Notes under the pieces: generated by a model | The model's input: the letters and a program-made list of their open reading frames with translations, nothing else | Databases searched by the model: none | What the model was told of the DNA's origin: nothing | In this document: piece after piece, positions 34,094 to 59,605 of the stretch | Layout of the letters: each line of letters begins with the position of its first letter | How positions within the stretch are numbered: the first letter of the stretch is position 1 | Assembly (NCBI GenBank): GCA_029204225.1 | Contig: CM055096.1 | Location: forward strand, 66,812,370 to 66,876,369 | DNA from: Diphasiastrum complanatum | Taxonomy: Eukaryota; Streptophyta; Lycopodiopsida; Lycopodiales; Lycopodiaceae | Length of the DNA stretch: 64,000 nt | Direction of reading: 5' to 3' | Program-made: the position numbers and the translations under genes

Positions 34094-34261
34094 CTAAAAT
34101 GTAACTCTAATAATCAAAATATCAAAAAAAAAAAAAACGTTTTAAATTTTCGCTTTAAAGGTTAATAAAAATCTTGCTGCAAGGGCCAATGGGGCCTTAG
34201 GGCAGGGCCCCTATCTCACTTTGGGTTTTTAAGGAGAGGAGGGAATGCCTACATATCTAAT

Positions 34262-34287
34262 GGGGGGGGGGGGGGGGGGGGGGGGGG
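34262..34287. repeat. Poly-G run (26 G)
   Basis: Twenty-six consecutive G, seen directly; exact length uncertain for the same reason. Confidence 0.9.
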
Positions 34288-34412
34288 CTTAAGTTGTCAT
34301 TCATCTCTCCAACCCCCTATAACTAGTACAAAGTCTCCTCTACCCTTACTAGTTGTTTTGTATTTAGGGTATATCTCTCCTACATTTTTTTGCACAAATA
34401 TTTTCTTTTGTT

Positions 34413-34877
34413 TTGTTGTTCAATTGTTTTATCTTGATTCACAGACCTTATGGAAATTTTATTGTGTATCTTCATCTTACCAAGGAAGAGATTTTATGGA
34501 CTAGGGGACAAACTTTAGAACTTCCAAACAAGGGAGGTCATGCAGTGTTGGATTCTTTGACTACAGAGGAGCGAATGAATCATCCATCAAGTGAAATAGA
34601 AGTCTTTGTTGTCATAAGCATTAATGGAGTACAAGATGACCTATTGATAAGTTCACATAGTTACCACATTTTAGGCAATACTCTTTCCATTATCTATTTA
34701 GTTGTTGTTACCACACCTGTTAAGACGAGTTCCCAAAAGTCGACACAGAGAGTGGTCATTGATTTATGTGATGTAGCATATGCTAGAGCCACAAGAAACA
34801 AAAACATTGACAAAAGTGTTGTGTCATGTACTTTTAGTACATCAGTGCTTATCAATGCATTAGAATATCCATTGTAA
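34413..34877 (+). other. 154-codon open frame, unrecognised
   Basis: The frame is open from about 34413 to a stop at 34877 but lacks an ATG near its beginning (first internal Met in EERMNHPSS). No domain is recognised. It lies directly before an LTR, so it may be retroelement remnant or chance. Confidence 0.2.
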
Positions 34878-34879
34878 GC

Positions 34880-35342
34880 TTTGTAAGCCCAAAAGGAGCT
34901 ATTAGCCTTAAAAACAAGGTGGTTCCGTCTTTAGGCCCTCCAAAGTATTTAATAAGGATAATAGGCCAATAAGGACTCAATGTAGACTAAATAACACTAA
35001 ACAAGGGCTAACTATCTTGAAGGAAATAGTTAAGTTAGGGAATTGTCTATAAAGAATATTTTGGCTCATTTGCAAATGAGAGAGCTTAGCCTCCTCTTTG
35101 TGAATGTGAGTCTTGAGAATAGAGCTTGCTATGTCTCATGTGCCCAATTATCCACATGGATCCATTCCCATTTTGTAATTGATTTGCTTCCACCCCTCTT
35201 TGAATTCTATTGATGATTCCTTGGAGCTCTATTGTGATTTGTATTTAATGGCTACATCAACATGAATGCTATGTTGTTTGCTTGATCTTAGCTGTAGTTT
35301 CATTGCTATGACTATTTGATTGGGTTTGGCACATGACACTTG
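34880..35342 (+). repeat. LTR of a second retrotransposon (solo or 5' LTR)
   Basis: Ends next to a Met-tRNA-type primer site, with LTR-like composition (CCACATGG motif, TATTTAATGG, CT/TG-rich 3' part). The left boundary is approximate and no second LTR is seen in the window. Confidence 0.5.
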
Positions 35343-35354
35343 TGGTATCAAAGC
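35343..35354 (+). other. Primer binding site-like sequence
   Basis: TGGTATCAAAGC differs at one position from the standard TGGTATCAGAGC site. Confidence 0.7.
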
Positions 35355-36200
35355 ATAAGATCCAATTTACATCATGATTCTTCATGATTGTCATTAGATT
35401 TAAAGGTTTCTTGAATTTGGTAGCCTTATTCTTTTAGTTTTCTTGAAATTTTAATTTCCATAATGCTTTTGATCAATTTTAGATCCATTGTTCTCCGTTT
35501 TTTGTTTGATTTTTTATTTTGGATTTGTAGCTCTTGATTTTAGCTTTTTAGAGGTACTGAGTTTTCTCCATTTAGAGCTATATTGGTCAAATTATGATCA
35601 ATCTAGTGAAACTTCTCCAATTTTAGTTGGCTACAATTTTACTGTCTACTCTTCTCTATTTTGGCTGTACTTTTGGCCAAATCTTTTGACTATTAAGTTA
35701 TGTACGGATAGAGCATGAAATTAGCTTTCTAGAAGGACTGATTTCTTTCCATTTGGATCAGTATTGAGGAAGTTCTCATCATTTTAGTGAGAGTGGGTCA
35801 AAATTGGCAGATTCCAAATTGTCATTGAGAGAGAAGCACTTCAGATTTCATACACACACAACTCAATATGTGTTCAAGCAATATCCAAGACAAAACTAAG
35901 GAGATTTTTCAGCAAGTGGAAGAATGGAAGAATGCACCAACGATAAGAGGAAGCTCTTTCACAATTCAGATTTATTAGAGCATAGTGGGCTAGTGGAAAG
36001 TGGTAAATGCCAATTAACCGACAATGGGTTGTTGGTAGAGCTGGTGGAATGTATGCTATGCACATTGGAGACATCTTCTGATTCTATGCTTAAACTACTC
36101 TGGTATATCCATCATAATTGGTCACGCATTTTCACAGGCCTCGACAACATGGCACTAACCACAATTCTCTAACTCAAAGCCAATCAATTTAGGGGCTGTA
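35355..36200 (+). pseudogene. Leader and decayed gag-like region of the second retrotransposon
   Basis: A TTTT-rich leader follows the primer site. From about 35880 the plus strand gives short frames such as KTKEIFQQVEEWKNAPT and DSMLKLLWYIHHNWSRIF, with stops. No protease, integrase or RT domain follows, so the body is missing or unrecognisable. Confidence 0.35.
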
Positions 36201-37153
36201 GAAAATGAAAAAATAATTCGGGGAGCTCATGAGACAAGAACAATGTATATCGTCGAAGAAACAGATGTGTTGTTTTGAGCGTTCCTTGTATGAATGTAAA
36301 CTTGGTTAGGCTCTTGGAAAATGGGCTCTAACTTGGCTGAGTTGGATGGCTTCCTTGGGTGGAAGTTACATGTTTACGACTGTCCAACCTGGCGTGGCAC
36401 TAAGTTGGCTTCCAACACTCGTGACGATGCATAGCGCGCGTCCTCCTAATCGGAAATCAACGATTTTGCATGGCATGCAATTATTCCAACTTGAATTTTG
36501 AAGTCATGCATGAGAGATAACACTTGAGCTAAAGGACTTTATCGTCATGCTAAAGTGAAACAAGAGAAGGTTTCAATTATCATGCAAGCATCACATATTT
36601 CTGAAGATAAAAACTTATCGCCAATCATCCACTACATAGATCTCCAAGTTTTAAAGCACTTCCTTCAAACTTGACATTTTTACAAAGTTCTTTGACCAAC
36701 CTGAGGTCAGCAAGGCAAGGCCAACAATTAACCAACTCTTCAAAGCACATCTCATTTACTAAAGTACGTCTTTAGATGTGACACATTTCCTTTTAACTTT
36801 GACATTTTTACAAACTTGCTTGACTGATTTCAACACAGTCTTGCCTTTGAAAGAAGGCCAAAAAGAAAGCTTACGATCAAGCATGTCATTTACCTATATA
36901 CGCTTCCAACATTACTAGTGGCAAAGCGCAGCATAAAAGGAAATCCATACACCAAAATGACTCCCCTCAAAAAGATAATCAAGCCCATATCAGAAAATTG
37001 AAAACAAACAAAAAAAAATTGGCAACCACCATACAGGGGCTGGAACAAACACTAAGTCTGTCAGACTTGTAGCCAACCAATAATAACATAATTTTCTGAC
37101 AACTTTGCTTTGATTCACATGCATCTGTGATTTTTCTAATGAAGCTGTTACTG
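36201..37153. other. Intergenic sequence, no gene recognised
   Basis: Contains a weak internal direct repeat (about 36650-36710 and 36770-36830, sharing 'ttgacatttttacaaa'). Otherwise nothing supported. Confidence 0.5.
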
Positions 37154-37866
37154 ACCTGTGACTTCTAGATCCTGACTTTTTTATTAGCTTGAGACAATTC
37201 TTTGACTATGTAGAACAGATATGGAACTTACAGAATGCTGACCATGGTCCGTTGCGGGGCTGCAGCTGAGAGCTTTGAAGATATGTCATTCATTTGCACG
37301 CGCAGCAAGAAACTGAGTTGATATATCTGGTTTTTGGAATGGCATAGAAACAAGATGAAAGTTGAATTATGGCAATACTTGACTCTTTCTCCAGCTCCTC
37401 AATTAGTTGCTTCCCTTTTTGCATTGCAATTTCCAGGAGAATGGAGGAGGAAATATGGGCATCTGTGACAATTTGATAGTACACAGTGATAATTCCAAGA
37501 GCATTCCTTCTCTCACCCCCTCTGACATAATCCACCAACAGTTGCAAGAGGAAGAACAGTATTGCTTCTTGCAATTCCAAATAGTGAATGAGCACAAAAA
37601 GGGCCAAGCAAGTATCTAAGAAATGCTTAAGCAACAAGCTAGTGTATAGGACTTTTGTTCTTCTAGAAGCAAGCATCATCGAGTTGAGTCTCCATGAGAG
37701 CTACAAGCCGACAAAACCCTTGCCAGAAATAGTACCAGAGCTACCAACCAGCCCTTGGATCCCTCTGGCCTTCTGTGTCAAATGGATAGGCCAGTCTGGA
37801 AAAACCAAAAGAGGAGTGTCATCCCCTAGCATCTCAAAGGCATCAGCTAATGAAGTGGGTCATTAC
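37154..37866 (-). pseudogene. Truncated tandem copy of the receptor kinase 3' end
   Basis: The minus strand from about 37850 down reads SLADAFEMLGDDTPLLVFPD then WPIHLTQ. These match the kinase C-terminus SMAQALKMLEDDSPPPVLPD then WPIPLTL. The following DNA down to 37154 matches the 3' flank of the intact gene (37868-38470) in order, including 'tctaag.aatgcttaagca' and 'ggcaat.cttgactctttctc'-type blocks. The unit is offset by about 715 bp. Only the last ~50 codons and the 3' flank are present, so it cannot encode a kinase. Confidence 0.88.
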
Positions 37867-38470
37867 CTGTGACTTTCTGGTTAGCTTGAGCCAATCCGTC
37901 GACTATGTGCAAGAGGCATGAAACTCACAGGAGGCTGGTCGCTGCAGGGTTGCAAACCTGCAGCCACAAGCTTGGGGATGTGTGATTCCCGTGCATGCAT
38001 CAGCAGGAATCCTTGTAATACATCTAATCTCAGGATTGAGGTGTAAATCAGTTCAATAATGGCAATGCTTAGTCTCTTTCTCTAGCTTCAATCAAAAGAT
38101 TCAGTTGCTTCCCTTTTTCATTCGACAAGAATAGAGAAGTATAAAATCTGGAAATTCTTCAAGAAATTCTCCAGGAAATTTTCATAATACAGACACGAGT
38201 GATAATATCCCAAAAATGCTCCTTCTCTGAACTCCGCTGACAGAAACAGCCATCAGTTCCACAAAAGAGAACAGTAACTCTTCCTACATTGAATAATTTG
38301 CATGCTGATCAGGGATTTGAAATTTTCAGCCAATCAATGAGGAAACCAATATCTTCCTTTCTCGTTTCCATAAGAGTCATCTATTTGTACAGAATGGTCA
38401 AGCAAATATCTAAGAGATGCTTAAGCAGCTAGTTAGTTTAAAATACTTTCGGTTCTTCTACAAGGCAACA
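37867..38470 (-). other. 3' flank/UTR of the receptor kinase
   Basis: Non-coding, minus-strand downstream region of the kinase, and the parent of the duplicated block 37154-37690. Confidence 0.6.
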
Positions 38471-40387
38471 TCATCGAGGTAAGTCTCCATCAGAACTGAA
38501 TGGCTGATAACCGCCCTTGCTGGAAGTATTACTTGAGCTACAAAACATATGTTCCATCTCACTAACCTCCAGTGTCAACGGAATAGGCCAGTCCGGAAGA
38601 ACCGGAGGAGGACTATCATCCTCTAGCATCTTCAAGGCTTGAGCCATGCTCGGTCGACAAAATACTTGTTTGTGGGAACACACAAGGCCGACTAATATGT
38701 ACCTTTCCATCACCTCTTCTAGAGCCGAATTTTTCAGCGACTGATCCAGTAACTCGGTTATTTTGCCAGCCTTCAACATGAAACACACCCAATCAGCAAG
38801 TGGAAGAGGTTGACAAAATTCTTCTGGAGCTGAAACCAGAGTGCCTTTACCTGTAAGAAGCTCTAATAAAACTATGCCAAAACTGTACACATCACTCTTC
38901 TCAGTAAGCTGCCCGTACATAAAATACTCAGGAGCAATATATCCACGTGTTCCAGCCACTCCGGTACTCATATGTGTAACTCCCTCTGGAGCAAAGCGTG
39001 CAAGACCAAAATCAGAGACACGAGCATTAAAGTTAGCATCCAGGAGAATGTTGCTGGGCTTTATGTCCCTGTGAATGATGGCAGGTTGTGCCCCATGGTG
39101 CAGGTATGCAATTCCTCTGGCAGTTCCAATTGCAATTTTCTGCCTTGTTGGCCAATCTAGGCCGGGGTGAAATTTTCCAGAAATATATTCCTGCAAACTA
39201 CCATTTGGCATATACTCAAAGACTATGATCCTCTGGTGGCCCTCCAGTGGGCTGCTACCTACACACCAACCCACCAAAGGAACCAGATTTCGATGCCTTA
39301 CGCTGCTGATCATATCCACCTCATGGACAAATGCTGGGTCACCAGATGGTGAGCAATTCTTAAACCTTTTAACTGCAATCACAGTGCCATTTTCAAGAAT
39401 ACCCTTATACACATTGCCAAATCCTCCAGCCCCAATGATGCTTGACCCAGAAAAGTTCTTTGTAGCTTTCTTTATTTCATCCATCTCAAAGCAGACACTG
39501 GTTTTAGGTCTGGACGGACCAGAGTTGGACAAGCTGCTTGCGATAGCCGCTCTACGTTTTGCAGCGGCTAGTTTTCTGTGCAAGAAATAAATGAGTATTG
39601 CTGATAAGCTACACAGCAGTAGGCTTCCCACTATTGCAACTAAAGAGAGGGCATAAGCTGGTAGCCGTTCTTTGGGAATTGGCAAATCAGTGAAAAACAG
39701 ACAACCGATAGTGCTTTGATCTAATGGTCCTGCCTTGTTTACTACTCCTGCAGCATAGATGGTAGAGTAGTCCAGGCATTGGGCGCTTGGGATAGACAAA
39801 ACTGAATTGACAACAGCTGCAGTACAACTACTGCACGAGGCAGAATTATCCAAAGCAATTCCACAAGAGGAGTTCACGTTTTCCAAAAGTGCTCTTGGTA
39901 TGGCTGTCATGAGACTAGAAACATTAGCATAATTTGGGCAAACAGTAGATCCTTGCTCCAAAACAGACGAATCTACACCGCAAAGACTCTTCATGCTAAA
40001 GTTTGACAGCTGAGATTTGAATTGAGCTTCTAGGTCTTGTATGCAGGATACGGCGACGTCTGGAGGCAGTAGAAAGTTTCCTGTTTTCTGTACATAAACA
40101 GCCACAAGAAGATTCAGATCTTGATGAATGGCAGCACATTTTGCTCGTTGATTTCCTTGCAACTTTGCCTGCTTAACATAAGGAAAAGTTTCCAGGATAG
40201 AGATGTTCAACGGACATGACGTCATCAATACCTCGCTGGGAGCTTGAGTTTCACTAAGCAAGCTCTGCTCCCCATTACAGGGCGACATAAATATTAATGC
40301 TGTCACTGCCAATTGCCATCTCCATTTCAGGAGGAAGAATAAGAGGTAAAGATCAACACCTCTTCTCAAACCAACGGATATTGCCAT
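38471..40387 (-). CDS. SPARK-domain receptor-like protein kinase (RKF3/At1g11050-like)
   Basis: An intronless 638-residue membrane receptor kinase, expected at the plasma membrane. Start chosen at the ATG at 40387 (MAISVGLRR); a hydrophobic signal peptide follows (LYLLFFLL...AVTALIF). The ectodomain (about 56-235) begins CPLNISILETFPYV and contains ten cysteines, as in SPARK domains. A transmembrane segment lies at about 244-269 (LSLVAIVGSLLLCSLSAILI), then a basic stop-transfer. The kinase domain has the glycine loop GAGGFG (319-324), catalytic K340 (IAVKRF), HRDIKPSN (D441), DFG (459-461) and APE (485-487): all catalytic residues present. The C-terminus contains GGYQPFSSDGD, similar to the RKF3 tail. 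A 65-codon ATG frame (40617-40420) ends 32 nt upstream of the start and could act as an upstream ORF. The ligand is unknown. Confidence 0.93.
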   Translation of the reverse strand: MAISVGLRRGVDLYLLFFLLKWRWQLAVTALIFMSPCNGEQSLLSETQAPSEVLMTSCPLNISILETFPYVKQAKLQGNQRAKCAAIHQDLNLLVAVYVQKTGNFLLPPDVAVSCIQDLEAQFKSQLSNFSMKSLCGVDSSVLEQGSTVCPNYANVSSLMTAIPRALLENVNSSCGIALDNSASCSSCTAAVVNSVLSIPSAQCLDYSTIYAAGVVNKAGPLDQSTIGCLFFTDLPIPKERLPAYALSLVAIVGSLLLCSLSAILIYFLHRKLAAAKRRAAIASSLSNSGPSRPKTSVCFEMDEIKKATKNFSGSSIIGAGGFGNVYKGILENGTVIAVKRFKNCSPSGDPAFVHEVDMISSVRHRNLVPLVGWCVGSSPLEGHQRIIVFEYMPNGSLQEYISGKFHPGLDWPTRQKIAIGTARGIAYLHHGAQPAIIHRDIKPSNILLDANFNARVSDFGLARFAPEGVTHMSTGVAGTRGYIAPEYFMYGQLTEKSDVYSFGIVLLELLTGKGTLVSAPEEFCQPLPLADWVCFMLKAGKITELLDQSLKNSALEEVMERYILVGLVCSHKQVFCRPSMAQALKMLEDDSPPPVLPDWPIPLTLEVSEMEHMFCSSSNTSSKGGYQPFSSDGDLPR

Positions 40388-41157
40388 GCCTTTAGTCTTT
40401 AGTGCGAGTCCAAGCAATATTATCTCTCCATTTCCAAGCTAAACAACATGTAAATATCCTTCCGTACTCGTCTTTTCAGATTCAGCACAGCATTTAAATT
40501 AATATCAACAAAACGAAAAGAAGCTCGACCATGCACCAGCCGGCTCCTAATTGATCTCGCAATTTCTTGGAAAGTTGTGTCTACGAACAGAGGCGTTTGC
40601 CATACATCTAGCTGCATTCAACATAAATCAGGACTATTTCCTCACTTTATTTGAAAATTTTGGCACAAAAGATCCTCAATCGTACAGATAAAGCATCTAT
40701 TCAGATATTCCATCTTGTCAGAGCTTTTCTTTTATTCATCACAGGCGTCGGGGTCTCTGAAAGTGCATAGCCTATTGAAACAAGTGTTCGTTATCTTTAT
40801 AGACCTACTATGAGCTGCCAAGCTTTTGCTTGAAATCACATTTTCTGAAAACCCCAAAACCATACGACCATCAAAAGCAATTCCAAAGAGATCAACCGGC
40901 TTTTGAGTTGCCAAACACGATCAACTTCAAAAGCAACGTGATCGAATCCTTTCCTGGATCCATTCCCCAAAAAATCGACCGACAGTCAAGCAATCACCTC
41001 GTTTCCGAGCATTTTCAGAATATTTGTCGCAAAATCTCAAGCCTCCAGAATCCAGACATCTCTGCTTCCATCCATCCATCCAAAACAATCCTTGCTACCA
41101 TAGCCATGATCTGCCAAAGCTCTCTACACTCTCATGCTCCATCAGATGATCAGCCCA

Positions 41158-41192
<35 letters not shown>

Positions 41193-42250
41193 GTGTCTCT
41201 CTCTCTCTCGTCCCGGAAGAATGAAAAGCGACAGAAAGGCAAGAAGGAAAGGGCTCCCCTCGTTCGTTTTAGTGAGAACGAAAAGATGGAGACGTTGCTG
41301 TCGTTGTCGCTGTCGTTGTCGTGGTCATCTATTGTTTCCATATCTAAAAGTTACGTAACGTGGGTAAGTGGACAACCACTTCCTCGTGCATATCTTTGTC
41401 CAGGTGCAAACTTTAGGACAAACCATTTAGGGCCTCCTCACATGAGGTGCCCGGCCCATGAATGATGTGGGTGATAGGCCAGGACCGTGGAGACCAGAAA
41501 CCCGGAGAGGAGATATTAGTGGCCTAGCAAAACTGGAGAGAACGGTTTCATGTTTGAGATCATGTGAAGAGCAACAACGACTCGGAGCCCGTTCTTGACG
41601 TCAAGAACGTGCTCGATTTACGCTCATGTGAAGAGACCCTTACTCGGGACTCGGTATTATTGTCCAGGTGAAAAATTGCAAGACAAGGCAATTACTCGGC
41701 AGTCCGTGCACGTAATGGCACAATATGTATTTTGAGGAACCAGTTGCATGATTGGCTTCTTAAGAATTTTGGCCAGTGTGACACCTTTAAAGTCCCGACC
41801 TTCGGAAGAAGTTATAGCTATCTATACTCTTGATCCGATGGGGAGTACATATTAAGAAAAAAATTGGTAGAATTATGGCAAGGTAGCATTTCATGCTATT
41901 TTTGTATGCTCAGCAAGGACGCTTTAATCATCAATGGATCTAAGTTATGTCTAGTTTCATGATCGACTTTTTTACAAGTATTAATGTGGCACACCTTTCG
42001 GGAAAACCAACATGATGGAACTGTTGTTATAGGCGGTTAGGTATATTTTCATTTGTCTAGAATCTACACTCTCTGTGTTGCAATCTATGAGGAGCATAAA
42101 CTGGAAACAAATAGAGCAAATCGAAGTACACATGGCCTTTTCATGCAGACTGTGGTGATTTGTGAACGCACCTCTCTATTGGACTTGCGAACAGACTCCC
42201 GTTCCGTCACAAAAAACCGTGAGAAAAGGTGCTATGACGACGTTGTAAAA
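40388..42250. other. Intergenic region between the divergent kinase and MCM3 genes
   Basis: Upstream of the kinase (minus) it holds the CT microsatellite at 41158-41209. No other conserved coding sequence is recognised; plus-strand frames over 40830-41465 are compositional. Confidence 0.5.
41158..41209. repeat. (CT)n microsatellite, GA-rich on the kinase sense strand
   Basis: Nearly pure CT with a few G interruptions, about 770 bp upstream of the kinase ATG. GA/CT tracts in this position are frequent in plant promoters and 5' leaders; function here is not shown. Confidence 0.9.
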
Positions 42251-42251
42251 A

Positions 42252-42614
42252 ATGAGAGAGTTGAAGATCATGAGTGAAGATGGTAAAACAGCAGTAGCCT
42301 TGAAACTGGGCCAGAACAGATTACGCAAAAAAGGGAAATTGCATAAGCTTCAGGAAACAGAGGGCTTACAAAAAAAGGAAGAGGATGTGGCAGACTGCAC
42401 TTCGGAAACACAAGCATGTATTGTCTTGGAGGCAGAGAAGAGAACAGAACACATGCAAGAAGCCACGACAAAAGATTCCACACGGCACAATGCATGCAGG
42501 ATGGCACGAGAAAATCCACCCGACTACCATGGACAGAGCCAACGCATAAAGATTTATCTCTCAAAACAAATTTACCCTATTAATGCACTAAAACTACATT
42601 TACATTTTAGTTAG
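42252..42614 (+). other. 120-codon open frame, unrecognised
   Basis: Starts at an ATG and encodes a lysine/glutamate-rich, hydrophilic peptide (RKKGKLHKLQETEGLQKKEE) with no recognisable domain. It lies upstream of the MCM3 promoter. Likely chance or a decayed exon. Confidence 0.2.
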
Positions 42615-42946
42615 CTATTTCGTAAATACTTGGCAGCTCTAAAAATCGATATAAATATTAAATTAAGTAAACAAAAAATAGAATTCCAATAATTATTTAG
42701 AACACAAGCATGTCAATTTTTGTTATGTATACTATATGCCCCTGCGTGTAAGGCAGGGCCAAAAAGCTGCATAGTGCATATGCTCGTATAAAAAATCGTG
42801 AGACATTTTATGATGCCGATTTTTTAAAAAACTTGCCGATTCCATTCCTATAGTGTGCCGATTTTCCCGAGCACTGTGCAAGTTGGTCATATAGCTTCTC
42901 GCTGGCTGACTCCAGACCCGCTAAATTGGAGCAGGTGACCATCCAC

Positions 42947-42955
42947 ATTCGCGCC
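42947..42955 (+). promoter_or_regulatory. E2F-type site ATTCGCGCC
   Basis: Matches the plant E2F consensus WTTSSCGSS, about 360 bp upstream of the MCM3 ATG. A CCAAT follows on the same strand at 42954-42958. Confidence 0.65.
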
Positions 42956-42972
42956 AATTCCCCCCTTATTCA

Positions 42973-42981
42973 TTTCCCGCC
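42973..42981 (+). promoter_or_regulatory. E2F site TTTCCCGCC
   Basis: Exact canonical plant E2F site, 26 bp from the first one and about 335 bp upstream of the MCM3 ATG. MCM genes are classic E2F/S-phase targets, so this fits cell-cycle regulation of the gene. Confidence 0.8.
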
Positions 42982-43307
42982 TCGTGTAGAAGCGAGGAAT
43001 TGGGTATGGAGAATGTGCGCATTCTGATGGAGCTCGGATTTCGTGCTTTACACTAATCCTGCACCGGGATCGCATTCATCTGTGTTTGCTGTTGCCATTG
43101 CTGCAAAACCCACAAAAATCTGGTGAGTTTCTGCCCAGAAATCTCAACATTTACAAACATTTCACCTCATTGTTGCAGCTCAGATCCACGACAACATTTC
43201 GATCTACAGAACAGGTCTTCTGAGCGTAGTTCAGTCGAGTTCTTTGTGAACGGTGTTTCTGATTTGCAGCAGCTGTAAGAGTACTGGAAGAGCGAGGAAG
43301 GCTCAAA

Positions 43308-57419
<14,112 letters not shown>

Positions 57420-58828
57420 ACAGAAGCTGGTTGGTATTTTTCCATTGTCTCTGACTACATGTTTGAGTAGCACAATTTGTGAAAGATATTGCCATAGTTT
57501 CCTTTTTAGAGCAAGCAATAGAGTTTTTTGTTTAAATTATTTATTTTGCATTTGGCTATGCCTGCCATTGACTCTAAATGCATATTAGCTTATGCATTTC
57601 TTGGATGTTTGTGCAGTGTTTACAGGCAACTTATCGCAGGAGGTTATTCAGTTTATCTAGAGACAAATGTTACTTCTGGTGAAGGCTTTATACCAATTCA
57701 GTGATATTCTTACCAACTGAAGTTCAGTTAAGATAATTCATTTTAACGTGTACAGTGATGAAGTCATTGGTGCTGCTCCACTCCTGAATTTGATGCTCCT
57801 CATGAATCTGTTCAATCAGTAGTTGTCCTTCCGTGACTGTCATTTGGCTGATCAGTCTTGATCCACACTTTGCAGTGTAGAATCTACATTTCATTGGAGA
57901 TTCTGCTTTATGGCTAGTCTAAAATTCTTGAAGGCCACTACACACCCAAACCTTGGGTGTCTGCAATACTCGACCTTGTTTCTAGTATTTTGTGCATTAA
58001 TATAGGTAAACATGAGACTTTGTGCAAGTACCGAGGAAAAAGTTGTAAAGGCAATGTCATATGGCCTACCTGTGATTTCTTTGAAACCTAACTATTTATT
58101 CTGTATTCCAAACAAGAGACATTCTTTAGCAAGCGCATTCGGTTAGATGCATAAAAAGCAGAGATACAGTGTTGATTTTTTTGATGTTTAAAAGAGGTTA
58201 TTACTTCAGATTACCAACTTGGAAAGAAAGCTATGTCAACTCGAACTTTCCCTAATGCCACGTCTCACGTGGTAAGTTTAATAGGGCCAGCAAGTAAGTG
58301 GCTGTTATGTTGTCAAAGGATTCTAATAGGCTGAAAACCTACTTCTGAATGAAATGAATTTCTGATCATGTGATACGGTGTCAATACCATAATATCCTGG
58401 AATAGTATCAGGCCATGAAGCTGCTTGCATTTTGAATTTCTGAATTTCCTTCAGAGCGTAGTGCCAATCTTTCACCTTGATTAAGGGTGATGCTTATGCA
58501 GATCATGCAATGAATCTTACAGGTAATTTGTTATAGATTTTTTTCACCTTGATCATAGATGTTGTTTTTGTTAATACGGCTTTGTAATAAGACTAGGAAG
58601 GCTCTCCTGTGAAAACTAGGATTCATATTCTGAGTAACGATTTCCTTGCAACTTAGTAACACCTTTTCTTCTTTCTTGTGGCTCCATAGTGCAATCCTTT
58701 GTCATGGAGAGTCTTCCCTTCGCATCTGCAGAAATAAGAAACTCTGCATGCTGGTAGTTTGAAAGCAATGCAGTATGTCTATGCATGTGACTCGAGTCTG
58801 GATGTCAAATGTATAAGATAGTTTAAGT
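57420..58828 (+). other. MCM3 3' flank
   Basis: Non-coding sequence after the TAG stop. No consensus AATAAA is found close to the stop. Nothing else recognised. Confidence 0.5.
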
Positions 58829-59125
58829 TTGCATTTAAGATTGAGTATGTTTCTGGTTGTATTTTATTGCCGTTCTCAACTTTTATCATATTTTTCTAGT
58901 AATGCTAGGAAACCTAGTCTTTGTTTTGCAACGCTATTAGATCAATCTCCCATGCAAAATTTAAGGCACATGAAAGAGCTTTTCAAAAAAGCTCACCAGA
59001 TCCAAAACGTCAGTAAAAAGAAAATAGAAAAGGATGAAATCCTTGTGGAGTTCATCCATACATTTGTGTATATGGGTGGCACCATAGCCATGTTGACAAG
59101 TGGAGTCGAATCAAGGTTGCAGTCT

Positions 59126-59180
59126 GCGTTCCGGAACACGATCTGGGATTTCCCATTAGGGTTTCCCGGAACGCTTTTTT
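59126..59180. repeat. Inverted repeat of the GCGTTCCGGAA family
   Basis: GCGTTCCGGAA near 59127 faces CCCGGAACGC near 59165 around about 27 bp. Confidence 0.8.
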
Positions 59181-59252
59181 TCTTTTTTTTGTATAGTTGC
59201 CAATATGGGTATCATGTGAAAGGATATAAAAAAGCAATTGTTATGCAGATCT

Positions 59253-59302
59253 GTTGCTTGGTTTCAGATGGCTGCGGGTTGCTTGGTTTCAGATGGCTGC
59301 GG
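59253..59302. repeat. 25-bp perfect tandem duplication
   Basis: The unit beginning TTGCTTGGTTTCAGATGGCT occurs twice back to back. Confidence 0.95.
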
Positions 59303-59511
59303 GCTACATTGATTAGAAATCTGGCCATCAGTAGATGGTTTAAGAATACTGGCTGCATTTTCATATGGCTTCAGAAATTTGGAGTGTGTAGTCTGCCGAC
59401 TGTTTCGGGTGCGAAATACCAAAAAAGTGTGTTTTCACTTAGGCAGTTGGAAGGCCAAATCATGGCGAGGCCTTATCGTCGGGGCCAAATCATGAAGAGC
59501 CCCTGGATCTC

Positions 59512-59605
59512 ACCGTTGGGGGGCGTTGCCCCCCAAACCCCCCACCGGGGGGCTACCGTCCCTTGGACCTCCCGTTTCTCGAGGGGTTACCGCCCCTCGA
59601 ACCCC
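59512..59605. repeat. Cluster of three GC-rich hairpins
   Basis: Perfect stems: TTGGGGGG/CCCCCCAA (59516-59536, loop CGTTG), CCCCCC/GGGGGG (59538-59552) and TCGAGGGG/CCCCTCGA (59579-59600, loop TTACCG), in otherwise AT-rich DNA. Confidence 0.9.

Noticed and set aside
40388-40417. Ten-codon N-terminal extension of the kinase frame
   Set aside because: The frame is open but begins with TTG; the first ATG is at 40387 and is followed by a normal signal peptide.
40830-41465. 211-codon plus-strand frame upstream of the kinase
   Set aside because: Overlaps the CT microsatellite and the probable kinase 5' leader on the other strand; no domain.
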